Under the pieces are notes generated by a model. The model saw nothing but the letters and a program-made list of their open reading frames with translations, had not been told where the DNA came from and did not search any database. The position numbers and the translations under genes are program-made. This document shows positions 44,361-55,500 of a stretch of DNA of 64,000 nt, piece after piece. The stretch's first letter is position 1; each line of letters opens with the position of its first letter. The DNA is from Triticum aestivum (lineage: Eukaryota > Streptophyta > Magnoliopsida > Poales > Poaceae): assembly GCF_018294505.1 (NCBI RefSeq), contig NC_057797.1:124997116-125061115 (forward strand), in the 5' to 3' direction.

Positions 44361-45257
44361 ATGGAATTGAGGTTGCCTCATATGCTTCATCTTTTTAATG
44401 TCTTCCGTGAAAATGATGGAAAGGAAAATTGTGCTCAAGTGTTAGAGGAAGAAGTCAATAAAATGTTTGGCACTAAATTTTTGAATGATGAGCATGATTG
44501 TAATGTTGTTAGTATGAATTCTTTGAATATCCATGATGCTAATGATATGCAAAGCTACAAGCTTGGGGATGCTATGTTTGATGAAGATGATATTTTTTGT
44601 CCCCCAAGTTTTGATGAGCAAATTTATTATGATGATAGTATGGCTCCTATTTATGATGATTATATTGATGTAAGTGGGTTTGTAAGAGTGTCAACTCTAG
44701 GTACTAATGATCTCACTATTTCGAAGGGTGTTGAATCTTATAATATTTATGAAAGTGGATTTGGAGAGGTCATGACTTTCTTTAGTGATGAATCCACTAT
44801 TTCGGAAGAGGTTTCAATTGATTATGAGAACAAAGTTGATATCTATGATGATCATTGTGATGACATTTATGCTATAAAGAATAATGATAACCATGAAATT
44901 TGTCATCATGATTTTAATTTTCAATTGGATTATGCCTTGCATGATAGTTATTTTGTTGAGTTTGCTCCCACTACTATGAATGAGAAGAATTTTTCTTGTG
45001 TGGAGAGTAGTAAAATTTCTATGCTTGTTCATCATGAAAATAATGCTTTATGTGATAGTTATATTGTTGAATTCATTCATGATGCTACTGAAAATTATTA
45101 TGAGATAGGAACATTTGCTTCTACATATTGCAATAATATCAAGTTTCATCTCTATGTGTTGAAAGTTTTGAAGATATGCTTGTTTTGCCTTCCTATGCTA
45201 GTTGATTCTTGCTCCAATAAACTATTTTCTCACAAAATCCCTATGCATAGGAAGTGA
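44361..45257 (+). CDS. Acidic 298-residue protein of element E, function unknown
   Basis: An uninterrupted ORF starts at ATG 44361, 160 bp past the primer-binding site, where gag would start in an autonomous element. The protein is strongly acidic and rich in Asp, Tyr, Asn and Ser, with clusters such as FDEDDIF and IYDDHCDDIY. Residues 105-131 and 132-157 are a tandem repeat built on SGF..V.T....ESTISE.V. A second pair, DSYFVEF (195-201) and DSYIVEF (232-238), flanks a Lys/Ser linker. Several Cys and His residues occur, but no zinc-finger or retroviral motif. The last 45 residues are more hydrophobic (YVLKVLKICLFCLPML) and could form one membrane or amphipathic helix. There is no similarity that I recognise to gag, protease, RT or integrase. 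An intact reading frame in an otherwise non-coding element suggests past selection or recent origin. It might serve in packaging or in dependence on a partner element; that is speculation. Confidence 0.7.
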   Translation: MELRLPHMLHLFNVFRENDGKENCAQVLEEEVNKMFGTKFLNDEHDCNVVSMNSLNIHDANDMQSYKLGDAMFDEDDIFCPPSFDEQIYYDDSMAPIYDDYIDVSGFVRVSTLGTNDLTISKGVESYNIYESGFGEVMTFFSDESTISEEVSIDYENKVDIYDDHCDDIYAIKNNDNHEICHHDFNFQLDYALHDSYFVEFAPTTMNEKNFSCVESSKISMLVHHENNALCDSYIVEFIHDATENYYEIGTFASTYCNNIKFHLYVLKVLKICLFCLPMLVDSCSNKLFSHKIPMHRK

Positions 45258-47875
45258 GTTAGAATTAAATGTGCTTGTCATATACTTCATGATGCTCCCA
45301 TTATGTTTCAATTCTTATCTTCTATATGAGCATCATTGAAATCATCATGCCTAGCTAGAAAGGCATTAAAGAAAAGCGATTGTTGGGAGACAACCCAACA
45401 TTTACCCCTACTTTTTTGTGTGTTCACATGATTATTATACTGTAGTAATCATGTTTTGTAGCTTTTTTCAATAAAGTGCCAAGTAAGACCTTTGAGATGG
45501 TCTATGGTGATAGTTGATTTGATCTTGCTGAAAAATAGAAACTTTTGTGCCCAATAAAATAATTTTCATTTTCTACAGGAGCGTGATAAAATACTTATTC
45601 TTTTTGAAGAAGATTAGCAAACAAATTTTATAGGATGTCCTAATTTTTCAGAATTTTTGGAGTCACATAAGTATTCGAGAGTTACAGATTACTATAGACT
45701 GTTCTATTTTTGACAGATTTTGTTTTCGATGCATAGTTTGCTTGTTTTCTAGTTTCTATGGCTTATATTGCTTAATATAAATTGTAGAGATGATAGGGTA
45801 CAGTAGGCATCATGTGAGAAAAATTATGAATCTTGTCTTGACAGTACCTAAGTGGTGATTTGCTTTATTGTACTAACGGAGCTTACGAGTTTTCTGTTAA
45901 GTTTTGTGTTGTGAAGTTTTCAAGTTTTGGGTAAAGATTCGATGGACTACGGAATAAGGAGTGGCAAGAGCCTAATCTTGGGGATGCCCAAGGCACCCCA
46001 AGGTAATATTCAAGGAGAATCAAGAACCTAAGCTTGGGGATGCCTCGGATGGCATCCCCTCTTTCGTCTTTGTTCATCGGTAACTTTACTTGAGGCTATA
46101 TTTTTATTCACCATATGATACGTGTTTTGCTTGGAGCGTCATTTTATTTTATTAGGATTTGCTTGTTGTTTGAATAAAATATTAAGATATAAAATTATTA
46201 AATGAGAGAGAGTCCTCACATAGCTAAATAATGATTTGACTACTCATTGATCTCCACTCATATCTTTTGGAGTAGTTTGTCATTTACTCACGTGCTTCAC
46301 TTATATCCCATGAGTAAATGGTTGAATGAATTGAATATCATAAACCTGAATTTATATAAGTTTCATATGCTTATCCCATGTGGAGTAATGACTTCACATA
46401 TAAGAAGTAGAGGTAGTAAATTTATTGAAAGTTAGCAAACATAGTATTAGTCACTTGAACAATGCATGAAAGAATATTGAAGGAACACAGGTTTCACATA
46501 TAAATAAACTATCTTGGACATCTTCTATGATTGTGAGCCCCATTAATTATTTTCAAACTTGAGCAAATTAGTTGAAGTTGGAGAAGGAAGACAACATAAT
46601 GAGTTATGCTTGGGTATATTTGTATAGAAGTTATATTGTTATGGATCCTCGAACATGTGGTGCTTGCTATTTAGAATCTTTTGCTAGCCAAAATTTATGT
46701 ACTAAGCGGGAATAATGCTTGTGCATCCAAAATCCTTGAACCAAGTTTCTTCCATGAGTGTCCACCATATATACCTATAAGCGGTATTTACCTATCGTTC
46801 CAAGTAAATTTGCATGTGCCAAACTCTAAACCTTCAAATAATAATTTGTTTTGTATGTCTGAATCGCTCATGTAGCGACTAGGGGCTGTCAGTATCTTCC
46901 ATGCTAGGTGGGTTATTCTCATGACGAGTGTTTATTCACTTATCATTCACGAGAGAGTGGCTGGTAATTGGGATGCCCAGTCCTATGATCAAAAGATCAA
47001 AAATAAAATCGCAAATAAATTAAACAAAACTCCCCCAAGATTGTTGATAGTTGGACGGTACCCGTTGTTTCGACCAGCCGTGGAATGTGATTGTCGGTGG
47101 AGGGGGAGTAAAATCTTTACGTTTCTGTTTGGGAACCGCCTATAATGTATCTAGTATGGAAGATATTGGTAACTCTTGGTTGTTATGTTGACAATGAAAG
47201 CATACCTCTCAAAATTATTTTCATCTCTGTTTTAAAAGCTTCGAGCTCTGGCACCTCTGCAAATCCCTGCTTCCCTCTGCGAAGGGCCTAACTTTTACTT
47301 TTATGCAAGAGTCAGTAGTATCCCTGCTTCCCTCTGGGAACTCTTGGTTGTTATGTGATGGGGAAAGATCTAAGCATATATGGCCATTCAAATATATTTG
47401 ATCATGAATTATTATTGTTGACAATTATCTATATGACAAATAAGTTGGGAGGCGAAACATTAAGCCCCTATCTTTCTCTGTGTTCAATGGATGCTATTTG
47501 TTCTAAAAATATGCTTTGAGTGGTAGCAATCATGGAAGGCTATATGATAGTTGAGTATGTGGGATTTGCTAAATCAAAGCTCTTACATTGACCCTTCCTG
47601 AAAATAAGATGAATTGCAATTGTTTGATGACTGAGAACATAGTTTGTTAGCTTTCAAGAAAGTTTATGATCTATGCTTTAACATGTGAATAGTTTGCTAC
47701 TTGATCATGAGAAGCTTTATGAGAGGAACTACTGTTATGATATATAATGATGCTAGAAAAAGTGATTGAAATTTTCATTGATCAAACTTGTGCACTTGAT
47801 AGCATTCCACATAAAAAATTATATTTTTATCATTTACCTACTCGTGGACGAGCAGGAATTAAGCTTGGGGATGCT
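45258..47875 (+). other. Element E non-coding internal region
   Basis: 2.6 kb without a convincing gene; only short frames are present. It contains two extra copies of the purine tract motif (TAATCTTGGGGATGCC at about 45973 and TAAGCTTGGGGATGCC at about 46029) and ends with the functional copy at 47861-47875. Two GCTTCCCTCTG(C/G)GAA segments at about 47270 and 47325 are another local duplication. Confidence 0.6.
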
Positions 47876-49596
47876 TGATACGTCTCCAACGTATCTATAA
47901 TTTTTGATTGTTCCATGCTATTATATTATCTATCTTGGATGTTCTATATGCATTTATACGCTATTTTATATGATTTTTGGGACTAACCTATTAACCTAGA
48001 GCCCAGTGCTAGTTTCTATTTTTTCCTTGTTTTTTTTAATTTCACAGAAAAAGGAATATCAAACGGAGTCCAATTGACCTAAAAATTTACGGAGAATATT
48101 TTTGGAAAATATAAAAAATATTGGAATGAAAAAATATCGGAGAGGAGTCCCGAGGCCACCACAAGGGTGGACGGCGCCCCCCCCCCTAGGGCGGGCCCTC
48201 CGTCATTGTCATCACCTTGTGGGCCCCTTGACTTGTCTCGACGCCAACACCTCCTATAAATCCCAAAACCTCCAGAATAGAACCTATATCGGGAGTTTCG
48301 CCGCCGCAAGCCTCTGTAGCCACGAAAAACGAATCGAGAGCCCGTTGTGGCCCCTTGTCGGAGGGGGCAACCATCACCGGTGGCCATCTTCATTATCCCG
48401 GCGCTCTCCATGATGAGGAGGGCATAGTTCACCCTCAGGGTTGAGGGTATGTACCAGTAGCTATGTGTTTGATCTCTCTCTCTCTCTCGTGTTCTTGGTT
48501 TGGCACGATCTTGATGTACCACGAGCTTTGTTACTATAGTTGAATCATATGGTGTTTCTCAGGGCTGAGGGTATGTACCAGTAGCTATGTGTTTGATCTC
48601 TCTCTCTCTCTCTCGTGTTCTTGGTTTGGCATGATCTTGATGTACCACGAGCTTTGTTACTATAGTTGAATCATATGGTGTTTCTCCCCCTCTATCTTCT
48701 TGTGATGAATTGAGTTTTACCTTTGAGGTTTCACTATTATTGGAATGAATACTATTATGGATTTGAGAACACTTGATGTATGTCTTGCATGGGATACCCG
48801 TGGTGATAATGGGGTTTATATTGATTCACTTGGTGTATGTTTTGGCACTCAACTCGTAGATTCTCGAGGTGACATTGGGGTAATCTATGCATAGGGGTTG
48901 ATGCACGTTTTCGTCCTTGTTTCTCCGGTAGGAATCTTGGGGCACTCTTTGAGGTTCTTTGTGTTGGATTGAATATTATGAATCCGAAGTTGTTTGATGC
49001 ATATCGTATAATTGACCCACGGATACTTGTGGTGACATTGGAGTATGTAGGTGACATTAGGGTTGATTGATGTGTATCATATGGTGTTATTTTACTACGA
49101 ACTCTAGGGCTGTGTGTGACACTTATAGGAATAGCTCAATGGATTGATCGGAAAGAATAACTTTGAGGTGGTTCCGTACCCTACAAGCAATTTCATCTGA
49201 TGTTCTCCATGATAGGAACTTTGGAGTGACTTTTGTTGCACATTGAGGGATTGCCATATGATCTAATTATGTTATCCTTGTTGAGAGAACTTGCACTAGT
49301 GAAAGTATGAACCCTAGGCCTTGTTTCCAAGCATTGCAATACCGTTTTCGTGCACTTTTACTATTAGTTACCTTGCTGTTTTTATATTTTCAAATTACAA
49401 AAACCTATATCATATCTACCATCCATATTACAATTGTATCACCATCTCTTCGCCGAACTAGTGCACCTATACAATTTACCATTGTATTTGGTGTGTTGGG
49501 GACACAAGAGACTCTTTGTTATTTGGTTGCAGGGTTGTTTGAGAGAGACCATCTTCATCCTACGCCTCCCAAGGATTGATTAACCATAGGTCATCT
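47876..49596 (+). repeat. 3' LTR of element E, split by Angela
   Basis: It starts TGATACGTCTCCAACG after the purine tract. It contains a 124-bp tandem duplication (48434-48557 and 48558-about 48683, each with CTCAGGG.TGAGGGTATG and a CT-run). It is interrupted at 49596 by the Angela element (TSD CATCT) and completed by 58339-58429. Its outer end GACATCA matches the 5' LTR end. Confidence 0.88.
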
Positions 49597-51334
49597 TGAA
49601 GGAAATATGCCCTAGAGGCAATAATAAAGTTATTATTTATTTCCTTATATCATGATAAATGTTTATTATTCATGCTAGAATTGTATTAACCGGAAACATA
49701 ATACATGTGTGAATACATAGACAAACAGAGTGTCACTAGTATGCCTCTACTAGACTAGCTCGTTAATCAAAGATGGTTATGTTTCCTAACCATGGACAAA
49801 GAGTTGTTATTTGATTAACGGGATCACATCATTAGGTGAATGATCTGATTGACATGGCCCATTCCATTAGCTTAGCACCCGATCGTTTAGTATGTTGCTA
49901 TTGCTTTCTGCATGACTTATACATGTTCCTATGACTATGAGATTATGCAACTCCCATTTACCGGAGGAACACTTTGTGTGCTACCAAACGTCACAACATA
50001 ACTGGGTGATTATAAAGGTGCTCTACAGGTGTCTCCAAAGGTACATGTTGGGTTGGCGTATTTCGAGATTAGGATTTGTCACTCCGATTGTCGGAGAGGT
50101 ATCTCTGGGCCCTCTCGGTAATACACATCACATAAGCCTTGCAAGCATTGCAACTAATGAGTTAGTTGTGAGATGATGTATTACGGAACGAGTAAAGAGA
50201 CTTGCCGGTAACGAGATTGAACTAGGTATTGAGATACCGACGATCGAATCTCGGGCAAGTAACATACCGATGACAAAGGGAACAACGTATGTTGTTATGC
50301 GGTCTGACCGATAAAAGATCTTCGTAGAATATGTAGGAGCCAATATGAGCATCCAGGTTCCGCTATTGGTTATTGACCGGAGACGTGTCTCGGTCATGTC
50401 TACATTGTTCTCGAACCCGTAGGGTCCGCACGCTTAAGGTTTCGATGACAGTTATATTATGAGTTTATGAGTTTTGATGTACCGAAGGAGTTCGGAGTCC
50501 CGGATGGGATCGGGGACATGACGAGGAGTCTCGAAATGGTCGAGACATAAAGATTGATATATTGGAAGCCTATATTTGGATATCGGAAGTGTTCCGGGTG
50601 AAATCGGGATTTTACCGGAGTACCGGGAGGTTACCGGAACCCCCCGGGAGGTATATGGGCCTTAGTGGGCCTTAGTGGAAGAGAGGAGAGGTGGCCAGGG
50701 CTGGGCCGCGCGCCCCTCCCCCCCTAGTCCGAATAGGACAAGGAGAGGGGGCGGCGCCCCCCCTTCCTTCTCTCTCTCCTCTTTCCCCCCTCCCGAATCC
50801 TATTCCAACTAGGAAAGGGGGGGAATCCTACTCCCGGAGGGAGTAGGACTCCTCCTGGCGCGCCCTCTCCTGGCCGGCCGCACCCCCCCTTTGATCCTTT
50901 ATATACGGAGGCAGGGGCACCCCTAGAGACACAAGTTGATCCACGTGATCATATTCTTAGCCGTGTGCGGTGCCCCCTTCCACCATAGTCCTCGATAATA
51001 TTGTAGCGGTGCTTAGGCGAAGCCCTGCGACGGTAGTACATCAAGATCGTCACCACGCCGTCGTGCTGACGGAACTCTTCCCCGACACTTTGCTGGATCG
51101 GAGTCCGGGGATCGTCATCGAGCTGAACGTGTGCTAGAACTCGGAGGTGCCGTAGTTTCGGTGCTTGATCGGTCGGGCCGTGAAGACGTACGACTACATC
51201 AACCACGTTGTGCTAACGCTTCCGTTGTCGATCTACAAGGGTACGTAGATCACACTCTCCCCTCTCGTTGCTATGCATCACCATGATCTTGCGTGTGCGT
51301 AGGAATTTTTTTGAAATTACTACGTTACCCAACA
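49597..51334 (+). repeat. 5' LTR of complete Angela (1738 bp)
   Basis: It runs from TGAAGGAAATATGCCC to TTACCCAACA. A TATA box, TTTATATACGG, lies at about 50898-50908. It contains short open frames on both strands that are not genes. Confidence 0.93.
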
Positions 51335-51335
51335 G

Positions 51336-51347
51336 TGGCATCAGAGC
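51336..51347 (+). promoter_or_regulatory. Primer-binding site of complete Angela
   Basis: TGGCATCAGAGC, one mismatch from the tRNA-Met complement TGGTATCAGAGC, starts 1 nt after the LTR. A 1.2-kb untranslated leader (51348-52567) follows, with no gene seen in it; this is a typical length for the family, holding packaging and dimerisation signals. Confidence 0.85.
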
Positions 51348-52567
51348 CTAGGTTTTATGTGTTGATGTTATTTGCACGAGTAGAACACAAGTGAGTTGTG
51401 GGCGATATAAGTCATACTGCTTACCAGCATGTCATACTTTGGTTCGGCGGTATTGTTGGACGAAGCGGCCCGGACCGACATTACGCGTACGCTTACGCGA
51501 GACCGGTTCTCCCGACGTGCTTTGCACAAAGGTGGCTAGCGGGTGACAGTTTCTCCAACTTTAGTTGAACCGAGTGTGGCTACGCCCGGTCCTTGCGAAG
51601 GTTAAAACAGCACCAACTTGACAAACTATCGTTGTGGTTTTGATGCGTAGGTAAGATTGGTTCTTGCTTAAGCCCGTAGCAGCCACGTAAAACTTGCAAC
51701 AACAAAGTAGAGGACGTCTAACTTGTTTTTGCAGGGCATGTTGTGATGTGATATGGTCAAGACATGATGCTAAATTTTATTGTATGAGATGATCATGTTT
51801 TGTAACCGAGTTATCGGCAACTGGCAGGAGCCATATGGTTGTCGCTTTATTGTATGCAATGCAATCGCGCTGTAATGCTTTACTTTATCACTAAGCGGTA
51901 GCGATAGTCGTGGAAGCATAAGATTGGCGAGACGACAACGATGCTACGATGGAGATCAAGGTGTCGCGCCGGTGACGATGGTGATCATGACGGTGCTTCG
52001 AAGATGGAGATCACAAGCACAAGATGATGATGGCCATATCATATCACTTATATTGATTGCATGTGATGTTTATCTTTTATGCATCTTATCTTGCTTTGAT
52101 TGACGGTAGCATTATAAGATGATCTCTCACTAATTATCAAGAAGTGTTCTCCCTGAGTATGCACCGTTGCGAAAGTTCTTCGTGCTGAGACACCACGTGA
52201 TGATCGGGTGTGATAGGCTCTACGTTCAAATACAACGGGTGCAAAACAGTTGCACACGCGGAATACTCAGGTTATACTTGACGAGCCAAGCATATACAGA
52301 TATGGCCTCGGAACACGGAGACCGAAAGGTCGAGCGTGAATCATATAGTAGATATGATCAACATAGTGATGTTCACCAATGAAGCTACTCCATCTCACGT
52401 GATGATCGGACATGGTTTAGTTGATTTGGATCACGTAATCACTTAGAGGATTAGAGGGATGTCTATCTAAGTGGGAGTTCTTTAAGTAATATGATTAATT
52501 GAACCTAAATTTATCATGAACTTAGTACCTGATAGTATCTTGCTTATTCATGTTTGATTGTAGATAG

Positions 52568-55500
52568 ATGGCCCGTGCTGTTGTTCCGTTGAATTTTAAT
52601 GCGTTCCTTGAGAAAGCAAAGTTGAAAGATGATGGTAGCAATTACACGGACTGGGTCCGTAACTTGAGGATTATCCTCATTGCTGCACAGAAGAATTACG
52701 TCCTGGAAGCACCGCTGGGTGCCAGGCCTGCTGCTGGAGCAACACCAGATGTTATGAACGTCTGGCAGAGCAAAGCTGATGACTACTCGATAGTTCAGTG
52801 TGCCATGCTTTACGGCTTAGAATCGGGACTTCAACGACGTTTTGAACGTCATGGAGCATATGAGATGTTCCAGGAGTTGAAGTTAATATTTCAAGCAAAT
52901 GCCCGGATTGAGAGATATGAAGTCTCCAATAAGTTCTATAGCTGCAAGATGGAGGAGAACAGTTCTGTCAGTGAGCATATACTCAAAATGTCTGGGTATA
53001 ATAATCACTTGATTCAATTGGGAGTTAATCTTCCAGATGATTGCGTCATTGACAGAATTCTCCAATCACTGCCACCAAGCTACAAGAGCTTCGTGATGAA
53101 CTATAATATGCAAGGGATGAATAAGACTATTCCCGAGCTCTTCGCAATGCTGAAAGCTGCGGAGGTAGAAATCAAGAAGGAGCATCAAGTGTTGATGGTC
53201 AACAAGACCACTAGTTTCAAGAAAAAGGGCAAAGGGAAGAAGAAGGGGAACTTCAAAAAGAACAGCAAGCAAGTTGCTGCTCAAGAGAAGAAACCCAAAC
53301 CTGGACCTAAGCCTGAAACTGAGTGCTTCTACTGCAAGCAGACTGGTCACTGGAAGCGGAACTGCCTCAAGTATTTGGCGGATAAGAAGGATGGCAAGGT
53401 GAACAAAGGTATATGTGATATACATGTTATTGATGTGTACCTTACTAATGCTCGCAGTAGCACCTGGGTATTTGATACTGGTTCTGTTGCTAATATTTGC
53501 AACTCGAAACAGGGACTACGGATTAAGCGAAGATTGGCTAAGGACGAGGTGACGATGCGCGTGGGAAATGGTTCCAAAGTCGATGTGATCGCAGTCGGCA
53601 CGCTACCTCTACATCTACCTTCGGGATTAATATTAGACCTAAATAATTGTTATTTGGTGCCAGCGTTAAGCATGAACATTATATCTGGATCTTGTTTGAT
53701 GCGAGACGGTTATTCATTTAAATCAGAGAATAATGGTTGTTCTATTTACATGAGTAATATCTTTTATGGTCATGCACCCTTAAAGAGTGGTCTATTCTTA
53801 TTAAATCTCGATAGTAGTGACACACATATTCATAGTGTTGAAACCAAAAGATGCAGAGTTGATAATGATAGTGCAACTTATTTGTGGCACTGCCGTTTAG
53901 GTCATATCGGTATAAAGCGCATGAAGAAACTCCATACTGATGGGCTTTTGGAACCACTTGATTATGAATCACTTGGTACTTGCGAACCGTGCCTTATGGG
54001 TAAGATGACAAAAACACCGTTCTCCGGTACTATGGAGAGAGCAACAGATTTGTTAGAAATCATACATACAGATGTATGTGGTCCGATGAATGTTGAGGCT
54101 CGTGGCGGATATCGTTATTTTCTCACCTTCACAGATGACTTAAGCAGATATGGGTATATCTACTTAATGAAACACAAGTCTGAAACGTTTGAAAAGTTCA
54201 AAGAATTTCAGAGTGAAGTTGAAAATCATCGTAACAAGAAAATAAAATTCCTACGATCTGATCGTGGAGGAGAATATTTGAGTTACGAGTTTGGTGTACA
54301 TTTGAAACAATGTGGAATAGTTTCGCAACTCACGCCACCCGGAACACCACAGCGTAATGGTGTGTCCGAACGTCGTAATCGTACTTTACTAGATATGGTA
54401 CGATCTATGATGTCTCTTACTGATTTACCGCTATTGTTTTGGGGATACGCTCTAGAGACGGCCGCATTCACGTTAAATAGGGCACCATCAAAATCCGTTG
54501 AGACGACGCCTTATGAACTGTGGTTTGGCAAGAAACCAAAGTTGTCGTTTCTGAAAGTTTGGGGCTGCGATGCTTATGTGAAAAAGCTTCAACCTGATAA
54601 GCTCGAACCCAAATCGGAAAAATGTGTCTTCATAGGATATCCAAAGGAAACTATTGGATACACCTTCTATCACAGATCCGAAGGCAAGACTTTTGTTGCT
54701 AAATTCGGAAACTTTCTGGAGAAGGAGTTTCTCTCGAAAGAAGTGAGTGGGAGGAAAGTAGAACTTGACGAGGTAACTGTACCTACTCCCTTATTGGAAA
54801 GTAGTACATCACAGAAATCTGTTTCTGTGACACCTACACCAATTAGTGAGGAAGCTAATGATAATGATCATGAAACTTCAGAACAAGATACTACTGAACC
54901 TCGTAGATCAACCAGAGTGAGATCCGCGCCAGAGTGGTACGGTAATCCTGTTCTGGAAGTCATGCTACTAGATCATGATGAACCTACGAACTATGAAGAA
55001 GCGATGGTGAGCCCAGATTCCGCAAAATGGCTTGAAGCCATGAAATCTGAGATGGGATCCATGTATGAGAACAAAGTATGGACTTTGGTTGACTTGCCCA
55101 ATGATCGGCAAGCAATTGAGAATAAATGGATCTTCAAGAAGAAGACGGACGCTGACGGTAATATTACTGTCTACAAAGCTCGACTTGTCGCAAAAGGTTT
55201 TCGGCAAGTTCAAGGGATTGACTACGATGAGACCTTCTCACCCGTAGCGATGCTTAAGTCTGTCCGAATCATGTTAGCAATTGCCGCATTTTATGATTAT
55301 GAAATTTGGCAGATGGATGTCAAAACTGCATTCCTGAATGGATTTCTGGAAGAAGAGTTGTATATGATGCAACCAGAAGGTTTTGTCGATCCAAAGGGAG
55401 CTAACAAAGTGTGCAAGCTCCAGCGATCCATTTATGGACTGGTGCAAGCCTCTCGGAGTTGGAATAAACGCTTTGATAGTGTGATCAAAGCATTTGGTTT

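Noticed and set aside
46921..47145. 74-residue plus-strand frame in element E
   Set aside because: Short, without homologous motifs, in the AT-rich non-coding region; not supportable as a gene.
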